This document shows positions 1-8,903 of a stretch of 28,016 nt of DNA, in pieces. Each line of letters starts with the position of its first letter. Position 1 is the first letter of the stretch. Where the stretch lies: NCBI GenBank assembly GCA_002102555.1, contig MCFL01000304.1, forward strand, positions 1 through 28,016, in the 5' to 3' direction. The stretch is from Catenaria anguillulae PL171. Its lineage: Eukaryota; Blastocladiomycota; Blastocladiomycetes; Blastocladiales; Catenariaceae. Position numbers and translations under genes: made by a program. Under the pieces are notes generated by a model. The model searched no databases, was not told the origin of the DNA, and worked only from the letters and a program-made list of their open reading frames with translations.

Positions 1-215
1 TCGAGCTCCTCAACCGCAACCGCAGATCTCTAGTTCCCATTCAAGCACGTGTCAGTTCCTCGTACGTATGTAAATGAAGAATCCAACACGCTTGATACTG
101 ACTTATTGACGATACATACACTCAGATCTCAGATCTCGCTCGGATTGACTATGCGCATCTTGCCCTTTCCTTCCGATCTGTCCCCGTCCACTGTTCTCCC
201 CTGCTCCTGTCCTTC
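1..215. other. 5' flank of the first gene
   Basis: No supported coding sequence. The hexamer AGATCT occurs three times (near 25, 124 and 132), twice in immediate tandem. The segment ends at the chosen ATG of the first gene, so it probably holds its promoter and 5' leader. The window edge prevents saying more. Confidence 0.4.
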
Positions 216-2911
216 ATGTCCTCGGTGTCGCCTCCCTCTGCTTCTCCCGGCCCGCTGCGCCGATTGCTGTCCATGACGCGTCTGCCAGGCACCCAAGTGG
301 CCTCCAGCGCCTGGCGCCCGCTCCAAGAAACAAGCACGGGCACCAACACCAACGCACGCGGCCGCCACTCGAGCCCAAGAGTCAATGCTGCACGCACAAA
401 CAGCGACCGCGCGCCGCTGCTTATTCGTGCAGACTCAGCCATTGCTGATCTCCAGGCCTTGGATGCCGACCCGGACCCGGATCCCATTGACGATAGCCCA
501 AACTCGGAATACGCCTCGGATGACGATTCCACTGCTGCTGCTACTCCCAGTTTCTCCTCCCATTCCCCACTCACCTCACGCTCACAATTGCAGCACCTGA
601 GCGCCCAGCCCATCCACGCCCCGACCCTTGCCCGTTCGCTCACGCTGCTCTTCCCAAAACCAACCTTCCCACGCCTCCCACTCACCGTCGACACAAATTT
701 CTCGTCCTTTGGGCCAACCGCCACCACAGGCCCCTCTGTCCGCCTCACGCTCTCGATCCACGCATACACGGCCAAAGTGCTCCTCAAACACAAATCGCCG
801 CGCGCCCTGCACCAAGCCGCACACTCTGTGCGCGTCATGCCCGCCACCAGAGCCGTAGGCGTGCTGTGGGCCGCACAATGCAAACTCGACAAGGCGCTTG
901 CTTCAACGGCCACATCCAAATCGTCCTCGGATGATCCAGCCCTGCCCATGACCACAAGTGCCATGCGCAAGGCCCTCAACACTTGGCTTGTGGCCATCTC
1001 GTCGCTCGTGCCCATCGACTCGCCCGACGCGCCGCGCGCTATCGTTGCCCCTTACCTCGCCGCACTTGCCGCACACGTCCCAGCACACGAACACGCCGTG
1101 GCGGGCCTCCAGGACTTGTTTGCCGAACCCGTCGTGTTTGCCGCCCTTGCGTTTGCCGCCGACCCGAGCGCACGGCCTGCGCACGTGTTTGCGTCGGAAA
1201 CCGTGATTGCCAAGGCACGCGCACTGGCCGCACGTGTGCAAGCCGTGCGTGCACGCGTCGCAGATGCAGTTGAGTTGGTGGCGCGCAATGACGGCATGTG
1301 GCCTGGGGTGATTCCCGCCGAGGTGCTCTCGGGAAGGTCTGTGTGGGCGCCCGTGAGTGAAATGGCCAGGGCTTATGTTGCGTTTGCCGGCGCGTGGTTG
1401 GCGCATGTGTCGGGCGTGGTGTGTGTGGATGCTGAAACAAGTGCCGAGGTGAGCCAGTGGTTGGCGACAGTGGGTGAGGTGGAGCAGGACATGCAAAGTG
1501 CGCGCGTGGCAGAGTGGCGCAGGTTGGTAGTCACGGGTGGGGCCAGGAGCGGCAGAGGGTCCGCGTGGGGCAGAGTCAAGAGTGCAGTGGGAAAAATGTT
1601 GCGCGGGCAGGATCAAGTTCAGCCTCCACGCCAGCCAAGGTCAGTCGCCGAGTGGATGGCGCAGGCTGCAGTCACCGATCGGTTTCCGTTGGCAATGCCC
1701 AGCTTGATTGCATCAAGTCCTGGAGGAGTTGGTGCTGGCCAATTGGCGGGGAAAAAGACGGGAAAGTCGGATTTGGCGGTTCTCGAGGTACGTAGACACA
1801 TCCCACGAGCTGTTTGAATACGTGGCCGATTGGTCTCACGCATGTGTGATTGTACATATCGATATGATAGTCACACATGACCTCTGCCCTGACCTGGCTC
1901 CGCAAGCACGCCCCGCACGCATTCACGCTTGCGACCGAGTCCATGGATCCAGCCGCCCTTGTCGCCCTGCCGCGCCTCGCTGCCGTCATGATTGCCGCCG
2001 ACCCAGAACGCGAGACGCCAAAGTGCGGGTGGTACTTGAGCCAGGTGGCACAGTTCCGTGCACTCGATGTGGAGATGAATCATGGGAAGACGGACGGCGA
2101 GGCGGAACTCAAGAGCTGGATTGTGGATCGCGTGCTTGAGCTGGTCGTGGATAGATCAGGCATTGGAGGCGAGTGTGAAATGATTGTTCCAGCGAGCGGC
2201 AGTGCTACAGATGGGTGCGGCGAGATTTGTGAAAGACATCGCAGTATGACCGACCAAGGCTCGTTTGCACCAAAGAAACGCGCCAGTGTCACCGAGCCCG
2301 CCTTCTCATGTCCACCTCCACCGCAATCAACCGAACCCTCGAGACCACGCAGCAACTCGAGCCCAGCTCCACTCTCTGCACGCACAACGACAACTTGGCT
2401 GCGAACTTGCCCAATGTGTTATGAACTCGCAACCCGCATCCGCACAGCGACGTCGCTCGCGTCCACACTTGGTGACCGGCTGACGCCACGCAACACGGTG
2501 GTTGCTGCCATGCAGGCTGCTATTGAGGCGGCATCGGCGGCGGCTCTGGCAGCCGAGGGAACGCTCGGTGTCGATCAAGTCGACTGGAAGGCTTCATTGG
2601 CTGTTGTGTATCGGATGGCGGTCGGGGATTCCGTGACCTGTGCACAGGAGAGCGAGGCGGCAACGTGGGACGCAGCATCGGTTGTCGTACAGATCTCCAA
2701 GGCACAGTTTGAGGACCGCCAGCTGGCGAGCGGGCAGGTGCCGGTGGAACAACAAGAGTGGAGATTGGCGAGTAGTACCCCATCGTCGACAGCGACTGGG
2801 CCGGGATCGATCACGAGGAGGGATTCCGGGATTGGTGCATTCAGATTTGTGGGCTCGTCGGGTGCGGCTCGGAGCAGGGATCAGCAGCGTCCTGTGAGCG
2901 TGGTTGTGTAA
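216..2911 (+). CDS. Two-exon gene, protein of unknown family (870 aa)
   Basis: I do not recognise the family. Exon 1 is 216-1787 and exon 2 is 1871-2911. They are joined by an 83-bp phase-0 intron with donor GTACGT and acceptor ending ATGATAG, and the frame stays open across the junction, giving 870 residues. The start is the first ATG of the long open frame. Residues about 1-130 are Ser/Pro/Asp-rich and look disordered, with a short acidic DADPDPDPIDD run. Residues about 140-440 are Ala/Val-rich and look all-helical. After the intron a second helical part begins (TSALTWLRKHAPHAF), and a Pro/Ser linker with a CPMC motif leads to another Ala-rich helical stretch. No signal peptide, membrane segment or catalytic motif is visible. 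Third-position G/C is high in this frame, which supports coding over the long antisense frames. A scaffold or trafficking adaptor is possible but only a guess. Confidence 0.75.
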
Positions 2912-4376
2912 ATGCCCATAGGATGTTCCTGTGTTGTACATTGTGGAGCGGGTTTGCGTTCCGGTTCCCACTCGCATACCTACTGCCCACTTGTTTGCAT
3001 TTCCGTGTTTTCACTTTTGGCTGTCCTTACTCCGACTTTCTCGACTCGAAGTGCCCCCTTGCTGTGCTCGTGCTTCTATTGTCTTTTCCACTCTCCATGT
3101 TCTCCCGTCTTGGTGTGCTCATGTCTTGCACCTCGTCTGTTCACCCGCTCTGGCCTTCATTCTGATCATTTCTCGGCCCCACCAGCAATCTGTCGCACAT
3201 GGTCGTCAACCGAACTACGCCCAACAACCTCAACGGCGCCATTTTTTCTTCATTTTCGCAGGTTCAATACCTCTCCCCTCCACAACTCATCGTATTCTCT
3301 TACCCGTCTCGGCTTGCTACTCAAGTGCCGCACCATTCCTGATTTCTCGTCTCGCTATCCATACCACCAACAACTTTTTTCATTCACGACTTGATCGACT
3401 TTTTCCATTTCCCTAAAGCAATAACGCCAAGTTCTGGCGAGCTGACTGATCTTTCTGTGACGTTTGGAAGTTCCCATATGACTCGATGCTTTGTGTTTTT
3501 TCTGGAAGATGATGATTTCTTGCACATAAACTTCCACTTGGTCGTATGTCGTCTTCTCCATGGGTATGCTGCCTGTCTGGTTTTGAATGACGATTACAGG
3601 GCTGATGAAGCTTAGCTTCCTGCCGTTGTGGTCTATGCACCCATCTGATTTTCCTTGAACTTAGTTGGATGTTCCCTCTGCATGTGGCAGTCGGAAAATG
3701 TGAAGCTACATAGAGGTACAACGAGAAACACGGACGCACGCGTCGCGTCTTCTCACAAGGTGAGACGTTGTTGAGGCTGGTGGGCGCTGTCTCAATGTGG
3801 CGGACTCTGAGCCACTGCGCCCATTCCACTCACCAAGCACCCCCACTTCTCCATATGATGCTGGTCAGTTGGCATATGCATGCGCCATTGATACCATTTT
3901 GCTCTCCGATACTCCATTGCAGCTATTGGCCATCGCCAAACCAGATGCAGCGGACCCTTGCTTCTCATTCGTCGCAATCAAACCTGCAAGCAACGGACGT
4001 CACATCACCCAACCCAATCGCCCGCCACGCCAGCCCTCACCAGCATTACCTCCCCATATCAATCTTCGTCTGCCAGAAGACCAGGAGCCGGCCCTCTGTC
4101 GTTGTCCAGGCTCATCGCTTGCCTCATCCGTGGTTTCAAGGCAGCCTCGGGTATGCACCCTTTCGGCCAACGCCGTCCCCGCTCTTCCCTCTCTTCAACT
4201 CCATCCCCACAAGACGCAAAATGTTCGCCATGTATTGACGACAAAGAAAAACCATCCTCAACATTATCACCCATAGACTATTGCCCCTGCCATACACACT
4301 CTCAGCAACACCAATAGACAACTCCGGTTGACCCTACTCAGCCACTACACACTCTCGCCAACCTCCAGCGCTCGCA
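2912..4376. other. Long intergenic interval with pyrimidine-rich tract; possible unplaced exons
   Basis: From about 2990 to 3420 the + strand is strongly C/T-rich, fitting a 3' untranslated region of the upstream gene and/or the promoter and leader of the downstream gene. Three stretches look weakly coding. One is a short frame at 3199-3342 starting MVVNRTTPNNLNGAIF. The second is about 3391-3543, containing FVFFLEDDDFLHINFHL and followed by an intron-like GTATGT to TTACAG stretch at 3544-3599. The third is a 159-codon frame at 3797-4276 starting MADSEPLRPFHS. They could be 5' exons of the next gene, a small gene, or chance. I could not join them to 4377 with matching splice phases, so I do not call a gene. 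Confidence 0.4.
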
Positions 4377-5997
4377 ATGCGGATTCCATCATCGGCTGCG
4401 CCCTCCCCCCTCTACGACGGCCCGCAATTCTTGACCACTCAGTCCATTGGAGCTCCCTCTGCTACAGTCGTTCCGACCCCTGCTTCTGCCCTTCCCTTTA
4501 TCGTTCTGGCAGTCACTATTCCTATGGTCCGTTGCCCTTTCTCGCCGTGGCGACACCGACTGTCACTTGTTTGTTGATGGAGTGTTTCGGTCATCTCATC
4601 TCACGCGCGAGACACTTTGCCCACACATACAGGTCATTGCTGCCTCGGTCGTTGGCTGCCTGTGGGGCCGTTCAAAGTCGTCGTCTGGCAACAATGCTGG
4701 TGGTAGTCGCTCACTTCCGACTGCGCAAGAGCCCAAATCCGCCCTGGCCCTGCAGGTTGCCATTCCCACTTCGTCCTTGATGGACGACCGCATGATTGAC
4801 CAGGCAGCTCAGGGCAACACCAATCATCGCATGTCCGTTCTGCCACCACCCTCACAACCGCTGGCCCCGCCCCCGGCCATCACCCGCAATGCCGCTGTCC
4901 CCGATGCACAGACCCAGGTCAACCCGGCATTGCTTGTTCAGTTGTTGCACGCCCAACTCCATCGGCAAAACGAAAGTACTCCCACTTCACCGACACGGTC
5001 GTCGAATGCCCCGTCGGGCCTTGTGACGCCGCCCGACACCCCTCGCATGGGTGGAAGCACCCCGTCCGTTGGTTCGCCCACAGCGCCCAACCCGGCATTC
5101 TTGCGTGACCGGACAGGGTCGAGCTCATTCAGTGCAGGCTCATTGCAGCCAAGTATGATCCTGCCCGACAAGACGTCGTTGATTCGCGGCAACTTTGAGG
5201 TGCCCGGCATTCCGACTGCGCTACCAGCAACCACCACCATGGGCTCCAACTACGGCGCTCGCCATCTTGTTGCGGACTGGGACCACTTGTACCAAACTGT
5301 GCTCAACACATGCTCCAAACTCGGTGCCGCAGGCGCAAAGTCCACCTCTTCGGCCCGATCGCCGACTTCCCCAACATCCTCGTCTGCATCTGACCCCGCT
5401 CTTCACCTCGTCGGCCAAGTCGCCCTGAACATCATGCAACTCATTCGCACAATCACCTCTCGCCAAGCCGGCGAATCTCTTTGGTGCCCGCTCATCTACA
5501 CGCACCACGACGAGTACAAGTCGCTTCCGCGCGCCACGCTCCTACAGCCCGCCGAAATGTACCTTGCCGTGCACGAGCTCATGTACGACAAGCCCATGGC
5601 CGACATTGTGCAACAAGCGCTCGCCGACCCGCTCGCTCAATGCACGCGTAGCTTGTACACGCTGCTGACGCGCGCTGGCATTGATGCCCAAGATGCAAAG
5701 GCGCTGGCCGAACCGTTGCCGTGGGCCACGGTCGCCATGGTCGTCAGGGTCAAGCGGTATCGCCCGTCCATGGCATTCTTTGAGGTGAGCGGAACGGGCC
5801 AACGGCCCGATGGCACGTACTTCACCGTCATGAATGCCGGCGCCCTGACTGTGAGAAGGCGTGGGTCGGCCAACCAGGCCGCTGGCGAAGACGAGTTTGA
5901 CTCGCTGGCGACAGTTGGAACTTATGTGTGGCCCGGCGTTTTGGACTTGGCAGAGTCAGTTGTCAGGATCCGGGCGAGGGTGTTGGTGAATGTTTAA
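4377..5997 (+). CDS. Single-pass membrane protein with Ser/Pro-rich tail, unknown C-terminal domain (504 aa)
   Basis: Exon 1 is 4377-4526 and exon 2 is 4633-5997, with a 106-bp phase-0 intron (donor GTCCGT, acceptor ACATACAG). Splicing rebuilds one hydrophobic segment: LPFIVLAVTIPM from exon 1 continues as VIAASVVGCLWG in exon 2, at residues about 39-62, followed by a basic stop-transfer GRSK. An unspliced reading of exon 2 from an upstream ATG at 4447 would lose this. There is no signal peptide before the TM. The cytosolic part is Ser/Pro/Thr-rich with PPxTP-type motifs. A folded-looking domain (about residues 265-504) follows, containing SLWCPLIYTHHDEYKSLPR and ending in VRIRARVLVNV. I do not recognise that domain. 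An in-frame TGA at 4329 precedes the ATG, but further upstream exons cannot be excluded. A membrane-anchored signalling or cell-surface adaptor is inference. Confidence 0.68.
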
Positions 5998-6390
5998 CCG
6001 ATCTATGTGTTTCTCGCCTGTCTGATTCTGCACTGCCTTTTTGTTTACTCTTTCATTTTGTGTTAGATGGCTGGTTCCGATCCTTTTCTTTTCTTCTCGT
6101 CCTTTGGCCTTTCTTGATGGCATCCTCACCCTCACTCTTGTTTGTTGTGTTTGTCTGATATACATTCATTCCGTCTGTTCTTCACTCACTCTCGTCGTGC
6201 TTCCTCCGCAGCAGGAACTAAAGAACGGACTGAAGTACGGAATAGTTGTTGACTGAAAATGAATGGTGCAGAGCGCATCCATCGCCGAGGGATGGTGCGG
6301 ATGGTTTTTCGAGGAACACGGGGAAGCGCAAGAACGAGCAAGACAACTAACATGGGTCATGGGTGAGCGAGGGACATGAGCAGAGCAGAA
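5998..6390. other. Convergent 3' flanks of two genes
   Basis: This holds the 3' regions of the rightward gene ending at 5997 and the leftward gene ending at 6391. The + strand is C/T-rich from about 6030 to 6215, and from about 6280 the + strand turns purine-rich (C/T-rich on the minus strand). Each half is therefore pyrimidine-rich on its own coding strand. No coding frame is supported and no unambiguous polyadenylation signal is visible. Confidence 0.5.
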
Positions 6391-7833
6391 TCACGGGAAC
6401 GCTTCCAAGATCTTGGCCGCCGTATACTCGGGCTTACTCACAGGCATGTCCAAAGAGCAATCCAAATCGGTATTCCCAATCAACCTAGCATTCGATTGCA
6501 ACCCGTTGGTGACGCGCACTTGTTCTTGAACCGCCAACCGGTTCTCCTGCTGCGCCTTTGGGCAATCCCTGACGCCCGGTCTTTCGCACACTTGTGCATC
6601 CGACAAGTTGCAATACACGTGAGCCAGAGGCACACTGACGGCTGGCGTGAACGTTTGGAGCGCCGAGGGTTGGCCAAACGTTTGAATCTGATTCTTGATT
6701 CCTTCGCGCTGGTTGATCCACGACTTGCTCGTCCACAGCTGCACGCGGAATTCGGCAGCTTTTTCGGGAGGGAAGTAGCCCTTCGGGACCGAGTTCGGCG
6801 GGAAGAACACGGGCATGAGACCCCAGGGAATGGCCAGACCAAGAATGATGTTGGCGAGCCCGATGCGGCCTTGGAGGTCACTGACCGAGGCATATGAGGC
6901 TGTGCCTTGAATCTCGGGATACACCGTGACAAACATGATTCCAGTGACGCGTGTGGTGGACTGGATGGACGAGCGCAGGTAGCGAATGGCCGTTTCGCCG
7001 CCAGCACCCCATCCCACGAGAATCGCGTCGTTTCCATTGCCCATGGCGGCGTTGGCGGCATCGATCATAGGCTTGAGGTAGATGAGCGGGTCTTGTTGGT
7101 TGGCAAGGACTGGATCTGACCATCCGAATCCAGGCATATCGAGGGTGCAAGCACGGCGGTTTGCGCGTGAAAGGTAGGTTTGTACGCCATAAAAATCGAC
7201 CACACCGTGAGCAGGTGACGACAGGAACCAGAAAGTAGGCTTACCAGAGTTGGTTGGGCCAGTACAGTAGGCGTGCAAGTTGGTTTTGCGGCCATCGGTC
7301 ATGGTGACAGGCACAAGCTGCCCGGGCATCGGGAATGACTTTGGAATGGCGGCACCAATGGCACCCGCAAGCAAAAGGCACAGGATGAAGAGAATGAGGA
7401 CACGGCACGCGACGCGAATCACCGTCAAGCAGCAGTGCAACTTGGCGGTTGGTGCCGACAAGGTCTCGTATTGGCCCTTGTTGATCCGGAGCAGCGTGAA
7501 AAAGATGACGAGAAAGGCGAGGACAATGGCAATGTTCCAACCGATACCGATTGCATCTTGGGCGTAAATGTAGGCAATGACGGTCGCGAGAGAGATGAGC
7601 GACAAAAGGGCAAAGTAAAGCAACCCGGTACGGCGCCATGAAGTGATTTTGTGCAGGACGAGGTAAAGTTCGCAGCCTTGCCAGAACAGTATTCCAGCGA
7701 ACCAGATTCCAACGTATTCGTTGGAGAGAGAGCCGGTCGCGGAAGCTATTCCGTGAGCGACAGCACCAATCAGGCCGATGGCACTAAGAAGGAACGGCAA
7801 GCCGCGGGTGAAGCGAGTGTTGGTGAGGATCAT
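6391..7833 (-). CDS. Five-TM alpha/beta-hydrolase-fold protein lacking the nucleophile serine (480 aa)
   Basis: This is an intronless frame. The ATG at 7833 is the first Met and directly precedes the first membrane segment. Five hydrophobic segments lie at about residues 12-33, 39-61, 69-91, 95-117 and 138-163. They are followed by a lumenal or extracytosolic alpha/beta-hydrolase domain: strand and oxyanion region FWFLSSPAHG (about 201), LDMPGFGWSD (about 231), and the nucleophile elbow at 272-279. The family elbow is G-x-S-x-G-G, often GWSAGG. Here it reads LVGWGAGG, with Gly276 (codon GGT at 7006-7008) where Ser is expected. The C-terminal lid and cap region carries several Cys. Fungal hydrolases of this membrane-anchored type are often labelled mitochondrial integral membrane proteins, but location is not shown by the sequence. 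With Gly at 276 the protein is probably catalytically dead, a structural or binding pseudoenzyme, unless another residue substitutes or the base is a sequencing error. Confidence 0.85.
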   Translation of the reverse strand: MILTNTRFTRGLPFLLSAIGLIGAVAHGIASATGSLSNEYVGIWFAGILFWQGCELYLVLHKITSWRRTGLLYFALLSLISLATVIAYIYAQDAIGIGWNIAIVLAFLVIFFTLLRINKGQYETLSAPTAKLHCCLTVIRVACRVLILFILCLLLAGAIGAAIPKSFPMPGQLVPVTMTDGRKTNLHAYCTGPTNSGKPTFWFLSSPAHGVVDFYGVQTYLSRANRRACTLDMPGFGWSDPVLANQQDPLIYLKPMIDAANAAMGNGNDAILVGWGAGGETAIRYLRSSIQSTTRVTGIMFVTVYPEIQGTASYASVSDLQGRIGLANIILGLAIPWGLMPVFFPPNSVPKGYFPPEKAAEFRVQLWTSKSWINQREGIKNQIQTFGQPSALQTFTPAVSVPLAHVYCNLSDAQVCERPGVRDCPKAQQENRLAVQEQVRVTNGLQSNARLIGNTDLDCSLDMPVSKPEYTAAKILEAFP

Positions 7834-8285
7834 TGGGGTATCTGCTAAGGTTGTTACGAGTTAGATGCATGCGTCACGGTCAGCTGTTTGGTCGTAGGGG
7901 TGGAAAACGTACGGGACCAATTATTTATGCAGCGGATATTCTGGGGGTGAGAACGGGTCGTGTTGCCGTGAGTCTATTTGCCAAATGGGACGAGGGGAGG
8001 ATAGATTCCTTAAAACCAGAGAGCGGAGGATTGCTCTGGCGGATCTCGATCAAGTTCCCACGACGGAAAACGTCCGCAGTTCAAGTGGTGGTAAATAGTA
8101 CGTCACTTTCAGGTGCAGGTTCTTGGCGCTTGGCGCGAGCAAGAACCCATCAGACGACCTGTGTTTACTGTAAAACACCAACACAGCCAAAGCTTCGCCA
8201 CGACCGTGCAAAGCGCCGTTTTACTGGAAGCTTTCGAAAACTTGTCGTCACAGAAGTCCTGCTGAACCGAAGCTACTGAGAACTA

Positions 8286-8306
8286 TCCAATCCAATCCAA
8301 TCCAAT
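8286..8306. repeat. Four tandem TCCAA pentamers forming CCAAT boxes
   Basis: The pentamer TCCAA is repeated four times in tandem, creating four CCAAT elements at 5-bp spacing, with further TCCAA-like words just downstream. CCAAT is the binding core of the HAP/NF-Y complex in fungi. The position, about 450 bp before the hydrolase ATG and roughly 600 bp before the first recognisable exon of the rightward gene, is compatible with promoter function. A simple microsatellite is equally possible. Confidence 0.5.
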
Positions 8307-8434
8307 CAAGCCAGGGCAATCCAACCCAGGCATTCATTTCACATCCAAATCCAGACAATGAACGCGAGTGTTTCCCCTCGCCTAGCTTGGCACCGGCTCA
8401 CATCGTGGAAATGTGGATGCACATGCACCAGTTT

Positions 8435-8450
8435 GGGGGGGGGGGGGGGG
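8435..8450 (+). repeat. Homopolymer run of 16 G
   Basis: Sixteen consecutive G bases lie in a non-coding interval. Runs like this can form G-quadruplex structure and are prone to length errors in sequencing, so frames crossing it should not be trusted. Confidence 0.9.
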
Positions 8451-8903
8451 AGGGGAACGCTCACTCCACAAGTCATGGCCAAGCACATGTCCCATGGTCG
8501 AAGTGGTCCATTTGGAACGGATGCCTGGCAAAGAGTCGGGTGTCAGCGAAGTCCGTGGGACAACTTCGATGGGTGGCCCAGCGGTTGAAGGTCCATATCT
8601 TACCGTGGCCGGCCAAAGTGGGCGGCGACGCTCACGTCCCAGATTATGGGAGGTTGGGTCTCCGAGGTGTATGAGGCGGTGTGCGCTGACGCGAAGCGCG
8701 TTTTCATTTTGTGCCTTGGATCGTGTCCGCACTACCTTGAGGGCCCTGCCTCCTTCGGCTAGCTTCAGCCAATTCATGACCTTGCATTGAGTTTCCACAC
8801 ACCCCCAACATCGATAGGATAAAGGAATATGTAGTGCAGTTCCAATATCGTCTGCACGTTGCACTTCTGCAGGCGACATGAGCATCATTTCCCAATGAAT
8901 CAG

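Larger units (their letters stand above)
7834..8903. promoter_or_regulatory. Roughly 1-kb divergent intergenic region with CCAAT array and poly-G run
   Basis: This interval separates the leftward hydrolase gene from the rightward stalked membrane-protein gene, so it should hold both promoters. It also probably contains unrecognised 5' exons of the rightward gene. It carries a four-fold CCAAT-containing pentamer repeat at 8286-8306 and a 16-base G run at 8435-8450. I find no frame with convincing coding character. A 180-codon minus-strand frame across 8382-8924 has no recognisable features and runs through the G run. Confidence 0.5.

Noticed and set aside
149-1015. 288-codon minus-strand open frame opposite the first gene
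   Set aside because: It is antisense to a frame with clear third-position GC bias and an in-phase intron. Its own sequence is Ser/Arg-rich with no domain, as expected from GC-rich antisense.
903-1616. 237-codon minus-strand frame rich in His, Cys and Arg
   Set aside because: Antisense shadow of exon 1 of the first gene; the composition is an artefact of GC-rich sequence.
3260-3272. GGTTCAATACC resembling a tRNA B box
   Set aside because: No matching A box at the right distance and no cloverleaf could be drawn.
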